Part shown: piece by piece, positions 16,977 to 27,600 of the stretch
How positions within the stretch are numbered: position 1 is the stretch's first letter
Layout: each line of letters starts with the position of its first letter
Assembly (NCBI GenBank): GCA_016188575.1
Contig: JACPHN010000225.1
Coordinates: 4,002-68,001 of the forward strand
Source: Candidatus Schekmanbacteria bacterium
GTDB taxonomy: Bacteria > CSSED10-310 > JACPHN01
Length of the DNA stretch: 64,000 bases
Direction of reading: 5' to 3'
The notes under the pieces: model-generated
Seen by the model: the letters and a program-made list of their open reading frames with translations, nothing else
What the model was told of the DNA's origin: nothing
Databases searched by the model: none
Position numbers and translations under genes: made by a program

Positions 16977-17492
16977 GGGGGCACCTGAAAGCTCAAGAAT
17001 GGGCTCGCCTGCGGCGAGAGTAGCGGGGCGCAGGCCGACGGTTGATCCGTCAGAACGTTGGCAGGCATCCAGACGCATCTATCCGCGCAGTCCGTTGAGC
17101 TCTTGCGTCGACGCCTCTGCGCAGTCCACGTCGCGATCATCGCGACTCGCCGATGCCCGTACATTCTAGCGGGAACCAGCTCCCGCCACCAGAGTGGCGA
17201 TCCCGGATCCACCGCCTGCTTGACGTCGACGCGACCGCGCCCTCCTCCGCGCTTCCCCCCGCTTGCCGGGGAGGTGAGATGGGGGTCTTCGCGATGGGCT
17301 TGCCGCGCTGCTTGTAGGACAAGAGGCGGTGGCCCCATGGCGATCAGCAGCATCTGCTGCCAAGAGTAATTGGATGCGCGCAAGTCGACCGGGCTGCCGC
17401 CGCTTCGCCTGTGCTCGCCGCCGTTCCGCCTCACCTTGCCCTCTTGCCCGGGTTTCAGCGAAAACCTGAACGCCAATCGGGGGAGGTCACCC
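16977..17492. other. Intergenic gap holding a dispersed palindromic repeat
   Basis: About 515 bp between the divergent sulfatase and the surface-protein gene. No convincing ORF. It holds one copy of a dispersed repeat at 17205-17315 (listed separately). A strong Shine-Dalgarno (GGGGAGGT, 17480-17487) at its right end serves the GTG start at 17493. Confidence 0.6.
17205..17315 (+). repeat. Dispersed palindrome-containing repeat, copy 1
   Basis: About 110 bp that recur, with changes, at 31666-31780 in the same orientation. Shared landmarks in order: GGATCCACCG, GACGTCG, a C-rich/G-rich palindrome (CCCCCCGCTTGCCGGGGAGG here) then GTGAG, TGGGGGT, CGATGG/TGATGG, and a GC..CTTG end. Both copies are intergenic. 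This resembles a REP or mini-transposon-type element. Confidence 0.55.
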
Positions 17493-20400
17493 GTGAGACG
17501 AGATTTGCATACGGCTTCAACAGGTATCTCGGTCGCTCTCGCCATCTGCTGTATGGGGGTGTTCTTGCCGCATGACGCCCGTGGTGAGCCGCGTTTTCTC
17601 CAGCAGGAATCGAAGGACGCCATTCCTCTTCGGGTTTTTCCCGCGCCTGGAGCTCACCTTCATCGACGGCGAGACGTTGGTCGTCCCGGTCCGCGATCAG
17701 GCCGAGCAGCGGCGCCTGCTGGACTTCTCCATCCTCGAAAATGACAAGTCCCGAGCGAACGACAACTTCCCCCACATGGAGCTGCGCGCCGAGACGGGGC
17801 GGCGCGAGGTCGTCCTTCTCGCCATTGACGTCGCCGGCTACTTGCTGGCGCCCGAGGCCGGCGGTCACGACATCGCCGATTTGCGCGGCGCCCGTCTGGT
17901 GCTCTCGTCGCCGTTTGCGCCGACCGCAGCCGTGCGCCTGGAGCTCCCCGGCAATCGCCTCGACCTCTTCGGGGCTCCTCCGGGCGTCACCTGGTCCGCG
18001 ACGGCAGCACCATGCTCGCCAGCTACGGAACCGACTTGCTCAACCCTTTCGAAGTGGAGCTCAGCGCCATCTGCGAACCCTGCGCTCCCGGTGCACCCGC
18101 GAACATCTTTGCCGTGCAGGCGTTCCATGTGCTCGCGGGCGGCAACGTCGCCGTCAGCTACCAGATCCGTCCGGGCGGCGCCGAGGAACCAATCCAGTAC
18201 CGCCTGCTTCTGCTTACGCCTCGCCTGCAAAGAATCAGTGACACGCTCGTGGCTACGTACCAGACTTCGGCGACCTTTGCTCAACCGTTTCACAGCAGCA
18301 TCGCCCCGGCGGGAAACGTCTTTTTCTTGGTGCGGACGTGCTCTGCGGGCCTCACCTGCCACGAGGTGCTGGAGGTCAACCCGGCTACTGGTGGTGTCGA
18401 CGCGAGACCGTTGCCAGACGACTACCAGCCTCCGGACCTCTACGACCGCGGCGGACCGATTCTCTTCGATTCTGCCGGCAATCGTTATCTATTTTGGGTC
18501 GACGTCGGGGACAAGGGCGTCCGCCTGGCGTCCTTCGACAAGGACAGCGCGCTGCGCTACGACCATCTGTTCGCCGCGGGGTCCTCGAACCTGCAGCTCA
18601 CCGGGGCGGTCAGCCTCGACGGTCGCCTCATCGTGGTAGCCAACGGCACCGGTGCCGTCGCGTCGGGCACCGCACTGGTCATGGTGGGAGCCGATGGCGA
18701 GCTCGCTGAGGCGCTGGACACCGGCGTTTTCAGCGGCCGACTGGAGTGCGTCAACGCGCTCGGTCAATCCTGGGTTCGCGAGGTGCTGGTGTCCGCGACC
18801 GGCGATCGCGTCGAGGACTCGCTCGAGTTCCCGTTCAGCCCGGTGATCGCGCTGACGGATGGGCGCTACCTGCGCGGCGGGAGCTTCTACGAACCGGGAG
18901 GTCGATTTCCATTCGTCAAGAGCTCGACCGTGTTGAGACGAACAATCCCATCCGCCACGGGTCTGTTTGCCATCGGCAAGACCTTCGATCCGGGCCGGGA
19001 GTCGATCAGGCTGCAGCATTGGAAGCCCGCGTCGCGCTACATGATCGAAGACGCCCAGCCTCTCGAGCTCACCCTGGCGGCCTGTGCCGGGGCATGCCCG
19101 GCGATACCGCTGGCCGCGCGCTTTGACCTGCGCGACGCACTGTCGCCGAGCACCGCCACACCGCGCTGGTTTGTGAGCAGAGGCGGCGGCAGCGTGGCCT
19201 GCATCGAAACATCGCCAGACGATCCGCTTACCTGCCGGCGATATGGATACCGGCCGGGGGATACACCTGGGCTGGCGATCGTCGAGTCCGCCGTCACGGG
19301 TGGCGTGACCGCGGAGGCCGCCAATCTGTGGCGGACAGGCCGTCTCTTTCGCGTCGTGGAAGAGGATGGCAGCGCGCTGACCGTGGATCCGTCGTCGGCC
19401 ACGATTTCGCCGGGCGAGGAAATCTCCGTCACGGCGTCCAGCGTCGCGCGTTGGACCGTCCTCTCGGGCTTCGATCTGCTCGCGGCGCCGATTGACGAGG
19501 TGGCCGGGAAAATTTTCGTGCATGCCGCCCAGGACGCCGCCAACGGCGTCGTCCGCCTGCTCGCGGATGACCTGGCCGGAAATGTCAGGTTCGCGAACAT
19601 CTTTGTGCGCAACGCACCGCGGCTGCTCGACCTTGCACCATCCCCAAACCTCGAAATCTCGGTGTTGCGCCTTGGCGGTGCCGCGTATCGATACTACCGC
19701 CTCATCGAAGGCCAGGCCGAGCGGCCCGACGAGCTGGCGTTCCCGGATATCGCGGCCGAGCTTGCGGTCACGGGCACCAGTATCAAGCTGCTCGCGCGCG
19801 GCACCGACGCGGTTCCGGAATCGCACCGGACCGTGATGCACCAGCTTGCGGACGCGCAGCCCGGCCTTTTCGTGCTAAAGATCCCGTATTCGCTGATCGC
19901 CGCGGCGGTGGATACGGTTCCAAAGGAGCTGACGATGCGCCTCGTCGCTTTTCACGACGGCGATCTGACGTTGCCGGTGCCGGAAACGGAGCAGGTAACG
20001 TTCACCCTCAGGGTTGTCGGGCGCGATTTTGACCGCGGGATGGCCTTCGGCTCGGGCGTGGTCGCCGGCGGGATCCCGCTGGTGAAGCTCGTGGGGGCAG
20101 GCCACGGCTCGCTCGGCGAGACCGGATCACTCGCCACGCCCGGAGACGCCGGCAGCTTTGTCCCGACAGAGCGAACCATTGGCGACTACGGTGACATCGG
20201 TCTCGGCCTGGGGCTGGACCTGTTCGAGGGCGAGCTCGCCGTCGGTCCGGTGGGATTTTCGGCCGGGCTGGAGACCAAGTTGTTCATCCGCCACGGTCGC
20301 GGTGAGGAATTCCGTTTCGATCTCTCGCCGGGTTCACGCAAGAGCGTAGACGCACAAAACATCGCGGCCGCGAGAGCGGTGAAGGCGGCCACGGGGCTCA

Positions 20401-21947
20401 CGGTGGGCGGCGCGGCCACGAATTTTGTGCGCGAATTCGTCGAGATTGCCGAGGCCGCGCTGTTCGGCACGATCGTAGACCACGAAGCGGAGCTCAGCCC
20501 TTTCCGGTCGCACCTGATCGAGTCTGTGGCCTTGCAAACCGTGCCCATAGATTTCTCACTGAACCTGAAGCTCGGCAGCAAGGACGATGAAGGGGAAATC
20601 GCGGACCACGGTTTCATCGAGCTTTCGCTCATCAATGTCGCCTATTCGGCGGCACTGGAAGTGCTGTATCATGGTCTCGCCAGCGATCTGCCAGTGGGCC
20701 GCACCGCTACCTGGTCAGTCGGCGCGGAGCTGGAGCTCGCGGCGATCGACGCGCTCGGCTTCTCACTGTGCCTGGACGAGGAAACCTGCCAGGTCGGCCA
20801 GTTCTCTGTCCGGGTGCGCACCGACATTGAGCGGTCGCTGGACTCGTTCTCCCTGAGCGTCGTCGACGATACGGCCGGCCTTCAGAAGACCTGGACCGCG
20901 CGCGGCGAGGACGCGATGGAGATCGTCCAGCGCGGGTGCAACAGCCTGCCCGCGGTGCTCGGGTTTTACACCGAATGCACCGACTGCCCGGTCTGCCCGG
21001 GCGAGAACGGCGTCGAGCTGAACACGACGGCCTTCCCACAGGACGTCTTTGCGGCCACCTTTGGTGAGCTGCAAGCCGGGCGTGAGGTAACGTGGGAGCA
21101 GCGTGTCAAGGACGGCGGCGACACCGGCCTCACCTTTGGCGTGCAATTCGGCATCGGCTTGAAGACCAACGTTTCCAAGGAGGTCGACCACACCTCGACG
21201 GTAGTGTCGGGCGTTGCCTTGGGCGGGGCGCTTGACGACTTCTTTCTCACCGAGCTCCCGCTGGAGGAGTACACGGTGCCGGACGATTTCGTTTCTGCCG
21301 CCGAAGACGATGACGTTTTGAGCGAGTTTCTCGGGTCAACCCTCGGAAGACTGCGCTCCCTCACGGACGGAGATGGGCTCTCGGACGGCGCCGAGCGCGG
21401 CACGCACGATACGGACCCCCGACTGGCCGACACCGATGGAGACGGCCTCGACGATGGTGCGGAGCTATCGCGAGGCACCGATCCACGGCAGCTCGACAGC
21501 GATGGCGATGGGCTCAGCGACGGCGCCGAAGTGACGACGTATGGAAGTGACCCACTGGTCATCGACAGCGACGGTGATGGAGTCGACGATGGACGGGAAA
21601 CGAGCCTCGGCACCAATCCGGCAGCAGTGGACAGTGACGGCGATGCGGTGGGCGATCTCGACGAGCTGTTGATGGGCACCAGCGCGGTGAGCCCCGACAC
21701 AGACGGCGATGGCGCGAGTGACGGAATCGAGCTGGCATTGGGCACGAACCCGCTCGATGCCGCGAGCAAGCCATCGCCGGCGGACCTGGTTCCAAGCGGC
21801 GGGGCCATGGTCCTGGTACTGGCGCTCGTGTTCGGCGCGTCTTGGGCGCGCGGGAGGGGCCGGCCTGGCCGGCGGCGTGGGAGACCGGCGGCCCGCCACA
21901 CAGGAGGTGCCGCGACCCTGGGTGGCGCGCGGCCTGGCAGCTCCTGA
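17493..21947 (+). CDS. Exported thrombospondin-3-repeat protein, two compensating frameshifts
   Basis: The gene appears to start at GTG 17493 behind GGGGAGGT and encodes a Sec signal (HTASTGISVALAICCMGVFL). The frame then shifts near 17632-17650 (around a TTTTT run) into the frame carrying RLELTFIDGETLVV, and shifts back near 17985-18000 (GAPPGVT to LVRDGSTMLASYG). The first and last frames are the same, so the corrected product would be about 1484 residues; the uninterrupted part is 18012-21947 (1311 residues). The middle is unrecognised beta-rich sequence. Near the C terminus six or so calcium-binding thrombospondin type 3 repeats (DTDGDGLDDGAELSRGTDP-like) precede a hydrophobic helix (GGAMVLVLALVFGASW) and an Arg/Gly-rich tail, which looks like a surface-sorting anchor. 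Function unknown. Confidence 0.75.
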
Positions 21948-21950
21948 GAC

Positions 21951-22003
21951 GAGATAGGCGGCTCGACGAGGAGGTCACCTCACTCGGCCGAGCCGCCCGA
22001 TCT
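21951..22003. terminator. Large inverted repeat between convergent genes
   Basis: GAGAT-A-GGCGGCTCG on the left pairs with CGAGCCGCC-CG-ATCTC on the right, with an inner GAGGTCACCTC palindrome in the loop. It lies between the ends of the surface-protein gene and the subtilisin gene, so a bidirectional terminator is likely. Confidence 0.6.
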
Positions 22004-22009
22004 CTTCGT

Positions 22010-22033
22010 GGTTCGGCAGGGGAAGGCCGAACC
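22010..22033. terminator. Second hairpin, 3' of the subtilisin gene
   Basis: A perfect 8-bp stem GGTTCGGC / GCCGAACC with an 8-base loop, just past the subtilisin stop codon. Together with the neighbouring repeat it forms a double terminator for the convergent pair. Confidence 0.55.
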
Positions 22034-22046
22034 TTGGGGGGGTTCG

Positions 22047-23273
22047 CTATTGGAGAGCGTCGTATGCCTGGACGAGACCGTTACCGAACTTGTTGTCCCA
22101 TCCGGCCGACCCAAGGTCTTTGGCGGTCGCCGAAAGCTGATCGCGAACCGCATCTACGGACACCGTCGAAGAGGCGCTGCCAGCGAAGATCAGGCCGGCA
22201 ACGGCCGCCGCGTGAGGCGAGGCCATCGAGGTGCCGCTGAGCATCCAACCGCCGCACTGCGCGCCACTGCCCTGATCGATACAGGTGGCCTGGAGGATGG
22301 CCACACCGGGCGCCGTCACTTCGATCTCGTTGCCGTAGTTGGAGAAGCTCGCAAGCTGCTCGGATTCGATGCCACCGGCCTGGGTATCCAGGGCGCTGAC
22401 CGCAACACAACCGGGGCTGGCGGCTGGATAGCTCACCGTGCCCTTGCCATCGTTTCCGGCGGCGCAGACGCTGAGCATGCCCTTCGCCGCGGCGGCATCC
22501 AGCGCCTCAGCCATGCCCGGGCAGGGGGAGCTGCCGCCGAGGCTCATGTTGGCAACGTTCGCGCCTTGATCAGCAGCCCAGCTCACACCGTCGACGATGT
22601 CGGCGCAGGAGGCACCGCCGCCCGCATCGGGGAAGACCTTGACGGGGAGGACGTTGGCGCCGTAGGCGAGGCCGGCGGCAGCGACAGCGTTATTGGTGCC
22701 CTCGGCGATGGTGTGCGAGACGTGCGTGCCGTGGCCGTTGTGGTCGGTGGTATCGGCGTCGTTGTTCGCAAAGTCGTAACCCTGCAGCAGGTTTTCCGGC
22801 GAGTCACCCGCGGCGGTGGTGTAACCCGTGTCGATCACGGCGATCGTCGCGCCGGAACCGTCGGTGACGTCCCAGGCAGCAGTCGCCTGCACTGCGGCGA
22901 AGTTACCGACCTTCTGGTTGCCGTCCCAGGTAAGCTGGTAGCTGCTCCACGGATCGTTGACGGTCGCCAGGGTGCCGACGAACTCGCCGTTGATGCCGGT
23001 CGGGTAGTACAAGGTGTTCAGGTCGCAACCGAGCTGCTTGGCCAGAGCGCGTTCACTGCCGGGGGCCACGGCGACAACGGCCCAGCCACGCTGCAGCGAG
23101 TTTCTCTTGACATAGGCGCCCGCCGAGGCGAGCTTGGCCGAGAAGTCCGTGGACTTCGCACCGACCTTGCAGAACAGCTCACCGGCTTTGTACTCGGGGC
23201 GTCCTGCCGAGGCGGAAGTGACAACCAACGCAACCAGCGCGACGGCGGCGGCGAGACTCAGCATCTTCTTCAT
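22047..23273 (-). CDS. Secreted subtilisin-like serine protease (S8)
   Basis: A 408-residue preproprotease from ATG 23273, chosen because GGAGGT lies 7 bp upstream and a signal peptide starts here (MKKMLSLAAAVALVALVVTS, cleaved near ASAG). A short inhibitor-like propeptide follows (about 25-100). The catalytic triad is complete: Asp148 in AVIDTGY, His181 in NGHGTHV, Ser349 in SGTSMASPHAAAVAG, with oxyanion Asn274 in AAGND. Several cysteines suggest disulfides and an extracellular location. Monocistronic and convergent with the thrombospondin-repeat gene, which could be a substrate or simply a neighbour. Confidence 0.93.
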   Translation of the reverse strand: MKKMLSLAAAVALVALVVTSASAGRPEYKAGELFCKVGAKSTDFSAKLASAGAYVKRNSLQRGWAVVAVAPGSERALAKQLGCDLNTLYYPTGINGEFVGTLATVNDPWSSYQLTWDGNQKVGNFAAVQATAAWDVTDGSGATIAVIDTGYTTAAGDSPENLLQGYDFANNDADTTDHNGHGTHVSHTIAEGTNNAVAAAGLAYGANVLPVKVFPDAGGGASCADIVDGVSWAADQGANVANMSLGGSSPCPGMAEALDAAAAKGMLSVCAAGNDGKGTVSYPAASPGCVAVSALDTQAGGIESEQLASFSNYGNEIEVTAPGVAILQATCIDQGSGAQCGGWMLSGTSMASPHAAAVAGLIFAGSASSTVSVDAVRDQLSATAKDLGSAGWDNKFGNGLVQAYDALQ

Positions 23274-23611
23274 TTCCGTGACCTCCACGAAGCTACACAT
23301 GTTCTGGCCAATACCATGCAATGCTCGCGCCATGTTCCGGAGACAGCGCGCGATGCGATTGCAAAGCGCTTCGTGCCGAATTTGCCGGAATCCCACGCCC
23401 CGCACGACCGGCCGCGAGCGTGAACGGCGGTTTACATTGTGCAACCAGCGTCACAGCGCGACCCGGTGACAGTGCCAGCATGCCGTCCCGAAAAGGGACG
23501 CGCCGCTCCTCCGTGGCGGCGACCACCAACGGGCTTCCGACTACCTGTGGCAGCGCGCGCACACCTGTTCGCGATCCGCGGCCGCGAGGCGATTCAGGGT
23601 AGGGCACGTGG
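23274..23611. other. Divergent intergenic region, subtilisin and kinase genes
   Basis: About 340 bp between the start of the subtilisin gene (minus) and the second kinase gene (plus). It should hold both promoters but I cannot assign clear boxes. A 6-bp hairpin CGTCCC-GAAAA-GGGACG sits at 23484-23500 without a T tract. The frames seen here are not convincing. Confidence 0.4.
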
Positions 23612-26600
23612 TTGCGAACGATCCAGCGCAGCGATAGGCTTGCTCGGCAAGGACAGACAAGCTGCCGCTGCCTGATCTCCCGAACGAGCAGACCAAAGTT
23701 GGTTGAGCTGATTGGTGAGGAGCTACCAGGGTCATTCGGCCCTTATCGCGTGGAGCATTTGCTCGGCCGCGGTGGCCAGGGTGCCGTGTTTCGCTGTATC
23801 GACACGCGCACGGGTGAGGCTGTAGCTGTAAAGGCGCTCCTGCGCGCCGAGGGCGGCGCGATTCCCAATCTGCGGCGGGAAGTACGCGCGCTGCAGGAGC
23901 TCCACCATCCCGGCGTCGTGCGCGTCCTCGGATCGGGCGAACAGGCTGGCCTTCCCTGGTACGCCATGGAGATCGTCGACGGCGAGCCTCTCATGCAGCA
24001 TTGCCGGCGGCGCGGGCATGGTGGCGAGGGCGCGCACGAACAGCGTGCGGCGCTGACCGCGCTGCGCCGGGTGTGCGAGGTGCTCGCCTACCTTCACGGC
24101 GAAGGCGTGATTCACCGCGACTTGAAGCCGCAGAATATCCTGGTGACCGCAGCCGGTCGTCCGGTGCTCGTCGACTTCGGTCTGGCCGGCAGATTCAGTC
24201 ACATCAAGGGGCGCGAGGAGCTGACCGCACGCGCCGCAGTCGGCGGCACGATAAGCTACATGTCGCCCGAGCAGATCGCGGGGCTGCCCACAGATGCGCG
24301 CACTGACCTGTACGCAGTTGGCTGCCTGCTCTTCGAGATTCTCGCCGGCAGGCCGCCGTTTGTCGCCGACACACCGTACGCTCTCTTGATGGCGCATTAC
24401 AAAGAACCTGCGCCGGCGCCGTCGTGTTTTGCCCCCGGGCTCGACGGTCGCCTCGACGCGCTCGCCCTCGGGTTGCTCAAGAAGCTACCACGGGAACGCA
24501 TCGGCTATGCGGGCACCGTGGCCTCGATATTGGCGGAAGTCGGGGCTCGCGATGGAATGTTCGTAGATGCGCCGGCGCCTCGCCCCTACCTCTACCGGCC
24601 AGACCTTTCCGGTCGCGGTCAGGCGCTGGAAATAATCCGCTCCGCCGTCGGCCGGCTAGCGGGCGGCGCGGGCGGCGTCATTTTCCTGATCGGGGAAAGC
24701 GGCATTGGCAAGACGCGCTGCGCGATCGAGGCAGTGCGGATTGCCGATGAGCTCGAGCTGGCGGTGCTCACCGGCGAGTGCGAGGAAGGCGGGAGAACAG
24801 CGTTGGCCGCGTTTCGCCGGCCGTTGCTGCAGCTTGGCGATCACTGCCTGGCACAGGGCAAAGAGGCGACGCACGCGGTGTTCGCCGCGCGCGGCCGGGT
24901 GCTCGGCGCCTTTCAACCCGCCATCGCAGCTCTCCCCGGTATCGCCGAGCTGCCGCCTCCTCCCGAGCTTCCCGGGCTGGCGGCGGTGCTGCGCGTCCAG
25001 CAGTTCGTCGTCGAGACCCTGCGCGCGCACGCCGCGACCACACCGCTGCTGCTCGTGGTGGACGACCTGCATTGGGCCGAGGAGCTGAGCGTGGCTGTCC
25101 TTGAGCATCTAATTGATGTGATCAGCTCCGAAAGCCTGCCCATTCTCTTGCTCGCGTCAGTCCGGCAGGAGGCCATGACGGGCGCGCTGCAGCGCCTGAT
25201 CGAACAGTCGGGAGGGACGACGGTGGCGCTCGGCCGATTGTCGCCGCCTTTCGTGGCCACGATGGTTGGGGACATGCTGGCTCTGGATCCGCCACCGGAG
25301 AATCTCAGCGCTCACATCGCTGAGCAGACCGAAGGAAATCCCTTTTTTGTGGCCGAGTATTTGCGCGGGGCAGTGGACCACGGCTTGCTGTGGCGCGACG
25401 AGTGGGGCCGCTGGCGGGTAGAAGACGCCGTCCTCGTTCCCGGGGACGCGTCGCCGTATTCCCCGTTGCCTCTCCCGAAGGCCATTCGCGAGCTTGTTCG
25501 AAAACGGCTCGCGGCGCTATCAGCGCCCGCCAGAAGCCTGCTCCAGGTGGCCGCGGCAGTCGGCCCTGTCGTCGATGAGGAGCTCCTGCAGGTAATCGTC
25601 GCGAAGGGCGCCGGACCGTGCCGTGAGACACTTGCGCGTGTCGACGTGGGCGGCCTGCTGCGCGAGCTCACGTGGAGGCAGATGCTCGAGGCCAGTGAAG
25701 AAGGCGAGCTGCGATTTTCTCACGCCCGGCTGGTCGAAGCGGCGTATGACGAAATCGAGGGTGCGGCTCGCACTGAGCTCCACGGCGTGATCGCCGACGC
25801 CCTCGGCGAGCTCCCTCGCGAAGGCTCCCCACCGCTGGCCGCCATGGCCCACCACTATGAGCTCGCAGGACGCGCCGCGGAAGCCCGACGCGACTACGAG
25901 CTCGCCGCGACCTCCCCCGGTGCCCGCCAGGCTCCGCACGAAGCGGTGGAGTTTCTGCGGCGGGCCGCGGATCTCTGGGGACAAGAAAGCTCGGAGGCCG
26001 CGCGCCGAAAACGCGCCGAGCTTCTGATCCTGGCGGCGCATGGCGCGGGCAAGCTCGGACGCATGGGCGAGGCGGCGCAAGTGCTCCTTGACGCCGAGCG
26101 TGACGCGCTTCTGGGCAAGGACGATGAGCGCGCGCTCCACGCCCTGGCGATGCGCGTCGGCATCCTCACGTATCTCGGCGACCCGCGCGCGGCCGCAGAA
26201 GCCGCCCGCGCCGTGGCCGTACCTACCGCGAGCGGCACGTCCAAAGCTGCCGGCTATCTGACGAATAACGTCGGATTATTGCACTTCACCCGCGGCGAAG
26301 TCGCCTCCGCGAAGGCCCATCTGCTCCGCGCCCTCGAGATCCGCCGAAAGGTTGCCGACAAGGCCGGAGCCGCGGGGTCGCTGGCAAACCTCGGCATGCT
26401 GGCCCAATGCCAGGGAAAATCTGAGGAAGCCGCGCACCGCTTCCGCGCCGCCATCGAGATCTACCGAGAGCTCGACCTCCGGCTCGACCTGGGCCACGTG
26501 ATCGCCAACCTGGCGCACATATACGCCAGCCGATCCGCCTCCCACCAGGCACTCCCTCTGGTCACCGAAGCGTTGCAGATTGCGCGCGATACTTTTGACG

Positions 26601-27505
26601 TGCCGGGGGAAATTGTGGCGCTGCTCAACCTTTGCAACATCCAGAGCGCCCTTGGAGACCTGAGCTCCGCGCTAGAAACGGCGCAGAAGTGCCTGGAGGT
26701 GTCGAAGCGGAGCGCAAGCTGGGCAATGATCACGGAGGCTGAGCTCGAGCTCGGCATCATCAATCACATCCGGTGGTTGCCGCGCGAGGCGCTCGGCCAC
26801 TTTTGCGCCGCGGAGGCGGCAGCGGCGAGCGCTCGGAATCCACCGCTGCAAGCCTCCGTGGCCGCGTATTTCGCCAGGTTTTTGTGGGACCTCGGCGACG
26901 CGCAGGCGGCAATCGCCATGTGGCGACAGGCTCAACAGACGTATGCGACGACCGGAACCAGCGACCGCGGCCGCACCATTACCGCATACGGTCTCTGGCG
27001 CGCGGCGCGAGACGCCGGGGCTCCGGGCGGCGACGTGGCGGCCGCGGCGAGTTTCCTGCAAGCGACCGCTGGCGAGAATACGGGTTGGGCCACAATCGCG
27101 CAGTTGGCGGCGGGGTCTGATGGCGGTCCGTCATCCGAGCTCGGGGTGCCGCTGGAGGCGATCGACGGCTGGGACCTTTCCGAGACCGTGCCGCTGGCGT
27201 GGTTCCTCCTGGCCGAGAACGGCGCCGCCGGCGCGCCGGACGAGGCGCTGTCCGCAGCTCGCAACGCCCTCAAGGTGTGCTCTACCGCGGGCGTGCGCGT
27301 CCTGCTGCCGGCGGTGTACCGCCTCATGGACCGCATCCTGGGCCGGCTCGGCGCCAGCAAGCGGCAGCAAACTCTGCGCGAGCGCGCCGCACGCGAGGCC
27401 GGCCACTGGCTGGCGTCATGTCCCGCGGAGCACCGCGACCATCTCGCCGCGCGGCCGGACCTGGCGTGGGCGATTGCGCTCGAGCTGCGGCAGCCGCACC
27501 CCTGA
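23612..27505 (+). CDS. Ser/Thr protein kinase with AAA ATPase and TPR repeats (second)
   Basis: About 1297 residues, the same architecture as the kinase at 9712-13371. The kinase domain starts near residue 45 (GPYRVEHLLGRGGQGAVFRC) with VAVKALL, HRDLKPQNIL, VDFGLAG and GTISYMSPEQ. The AAA/STAND module has P-loop IGESGIGKT near 370 and LLLVVDDLHWAEE near 490. TPRs run from about 800 to 1150 (EIRRKVADKAGAAGSLANLG and similar). The first ~30 codons are basic and poorly conserved in style, so the real start may be a TTG near 23698. Cytosolic. The substrate is unknown, but a membrane-anchored kinase gene follows within 95 bp. Confidence 0.9.
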   Translation: MRTIQRSDRLARQGQTSCRCLISRTSRPKLVELIGEELPGSFGPYRVEHLLGRGGQGAVFRCIDTRTGEAVAVKALLRAEGGAIPNLRREVRALQELHHPGVVRVLGSGEQAGLPWYAMEIVDGEPLMQHCRRRGHGGEGAHEQRAALTALRRVCEVLAYLHGEGVIHRDLKPQNILVTAAGRPVLVDFGLAGRFSHIKGREELTARAAVGGTISYMSPEQIAGLPTDARTDLYAVGCLLFEILAGRPPFVADTPYALLMAHYKEPAPAPSCFAPGLDGRLDALALGLLKKLPRERIGYAGTVASILAEVGARDGMFVDAPAPRPYLYRPDLSGRGQALEIIRSAVGRLAGGAGGVIFLIGESGIGKTRCAIEAVRIADELELAVLTGECEEGGRTALAAFRRPLLQLGDHCLAQGKEATHAVFAARGRVLGAFQPAIAALPGIAELPPPPELPGLAAVLRVQQFVVETLRAHAATTPLLLVVDDLHWAEELSVAVLEHLIDVISSESLPILLLASVRQEAMTGALQRLIEQSGGTTVALGRLSPPFVATMVGDMLALDPPPENLSAHIAEQTEGNPFFVAEYLRGAVDHGLLWRDEWGRWRVEDAVLVPGDASPYSPLPLPKAIRELVRKRLAALSAPARSLLQVAAAVGPVVDEELLQVIVAKGAGPCRETLARVDVGGLLRELTWRQMLEASEEGELRFSHARLVEAAYDEIEGAARTELHGVIADALGELPREGSPPLAAMAHHYELAGRAAEARRDYELAATSPGARQAPHEAVEFLRRAADLWGQESSEAARRKRAELLILAAHGAGKLGRMGEAAQVLLDAERDALLGKDDERALHALAMRVGILTYLGDPRAAAEAARAVAVPTASGTSKAAGYLTNNVGLLHFTRGEVASAKAHLLRALEIRRKVADKAGAAGSLANLGMLAQCQGKSEEAAHRFRAAIEIYRELDLRLDLGHVIANLAHIYASRSASHQALPLVTEALQIARDTFDVPGEIVALLNLCNIQSALGDLSSALETAQKCLEVSKRSASWAMITEAELELGIINHIRWLPREALGHFCAAEAAAASARNPPLQASVAAYFARFLWDLGDAQAAIAMWRQAQQTYATTGTSDRGRTITAYGLWRAARDAGAPGGDVAAAASFLQATAGENTGWATIAQLAAGSDGGPSSELGVPLEAIDGWDLSETVPLAWFLLAENGAAGAPDEALSAARNALKVCSTAGVRVLLPAVYRLMDRILGRLGASKRQQTLRERAAREAGHWLASCPAEHRDHLAARPDLAWAIALELRQPHP

Positions 27506-27538
27506 CCAGTAACGCACGATACGCATCGACTCGTGAAA

Positions 27539-27567
27539 TTGCAGAGTGCTTGTCGGCCAAGTATACT
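27539..27567 (+). promoter_or_regulatory. Sigma-70-type promoter for the PEGA kinase operon
   Basis: TTGCAG (27539-27544), a 17-bp spacer, then TATACT (27562-27567), followed by a G-rich ribosome binding site (GGGGAG, 27580-27585) before the ATG at 27601. Good match to consensus. Confidence 0.6.
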
Positions 27568-27600
27568 TTGCCAGGAACAGGGGAGAATCTCGTGTAGATC

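Noticed and set aside
23484-23500. Hairpin as a terminator
   Set aside because: Only 6 bp, no T tract, and it lies between divergent gene starts where no terminator is expected.
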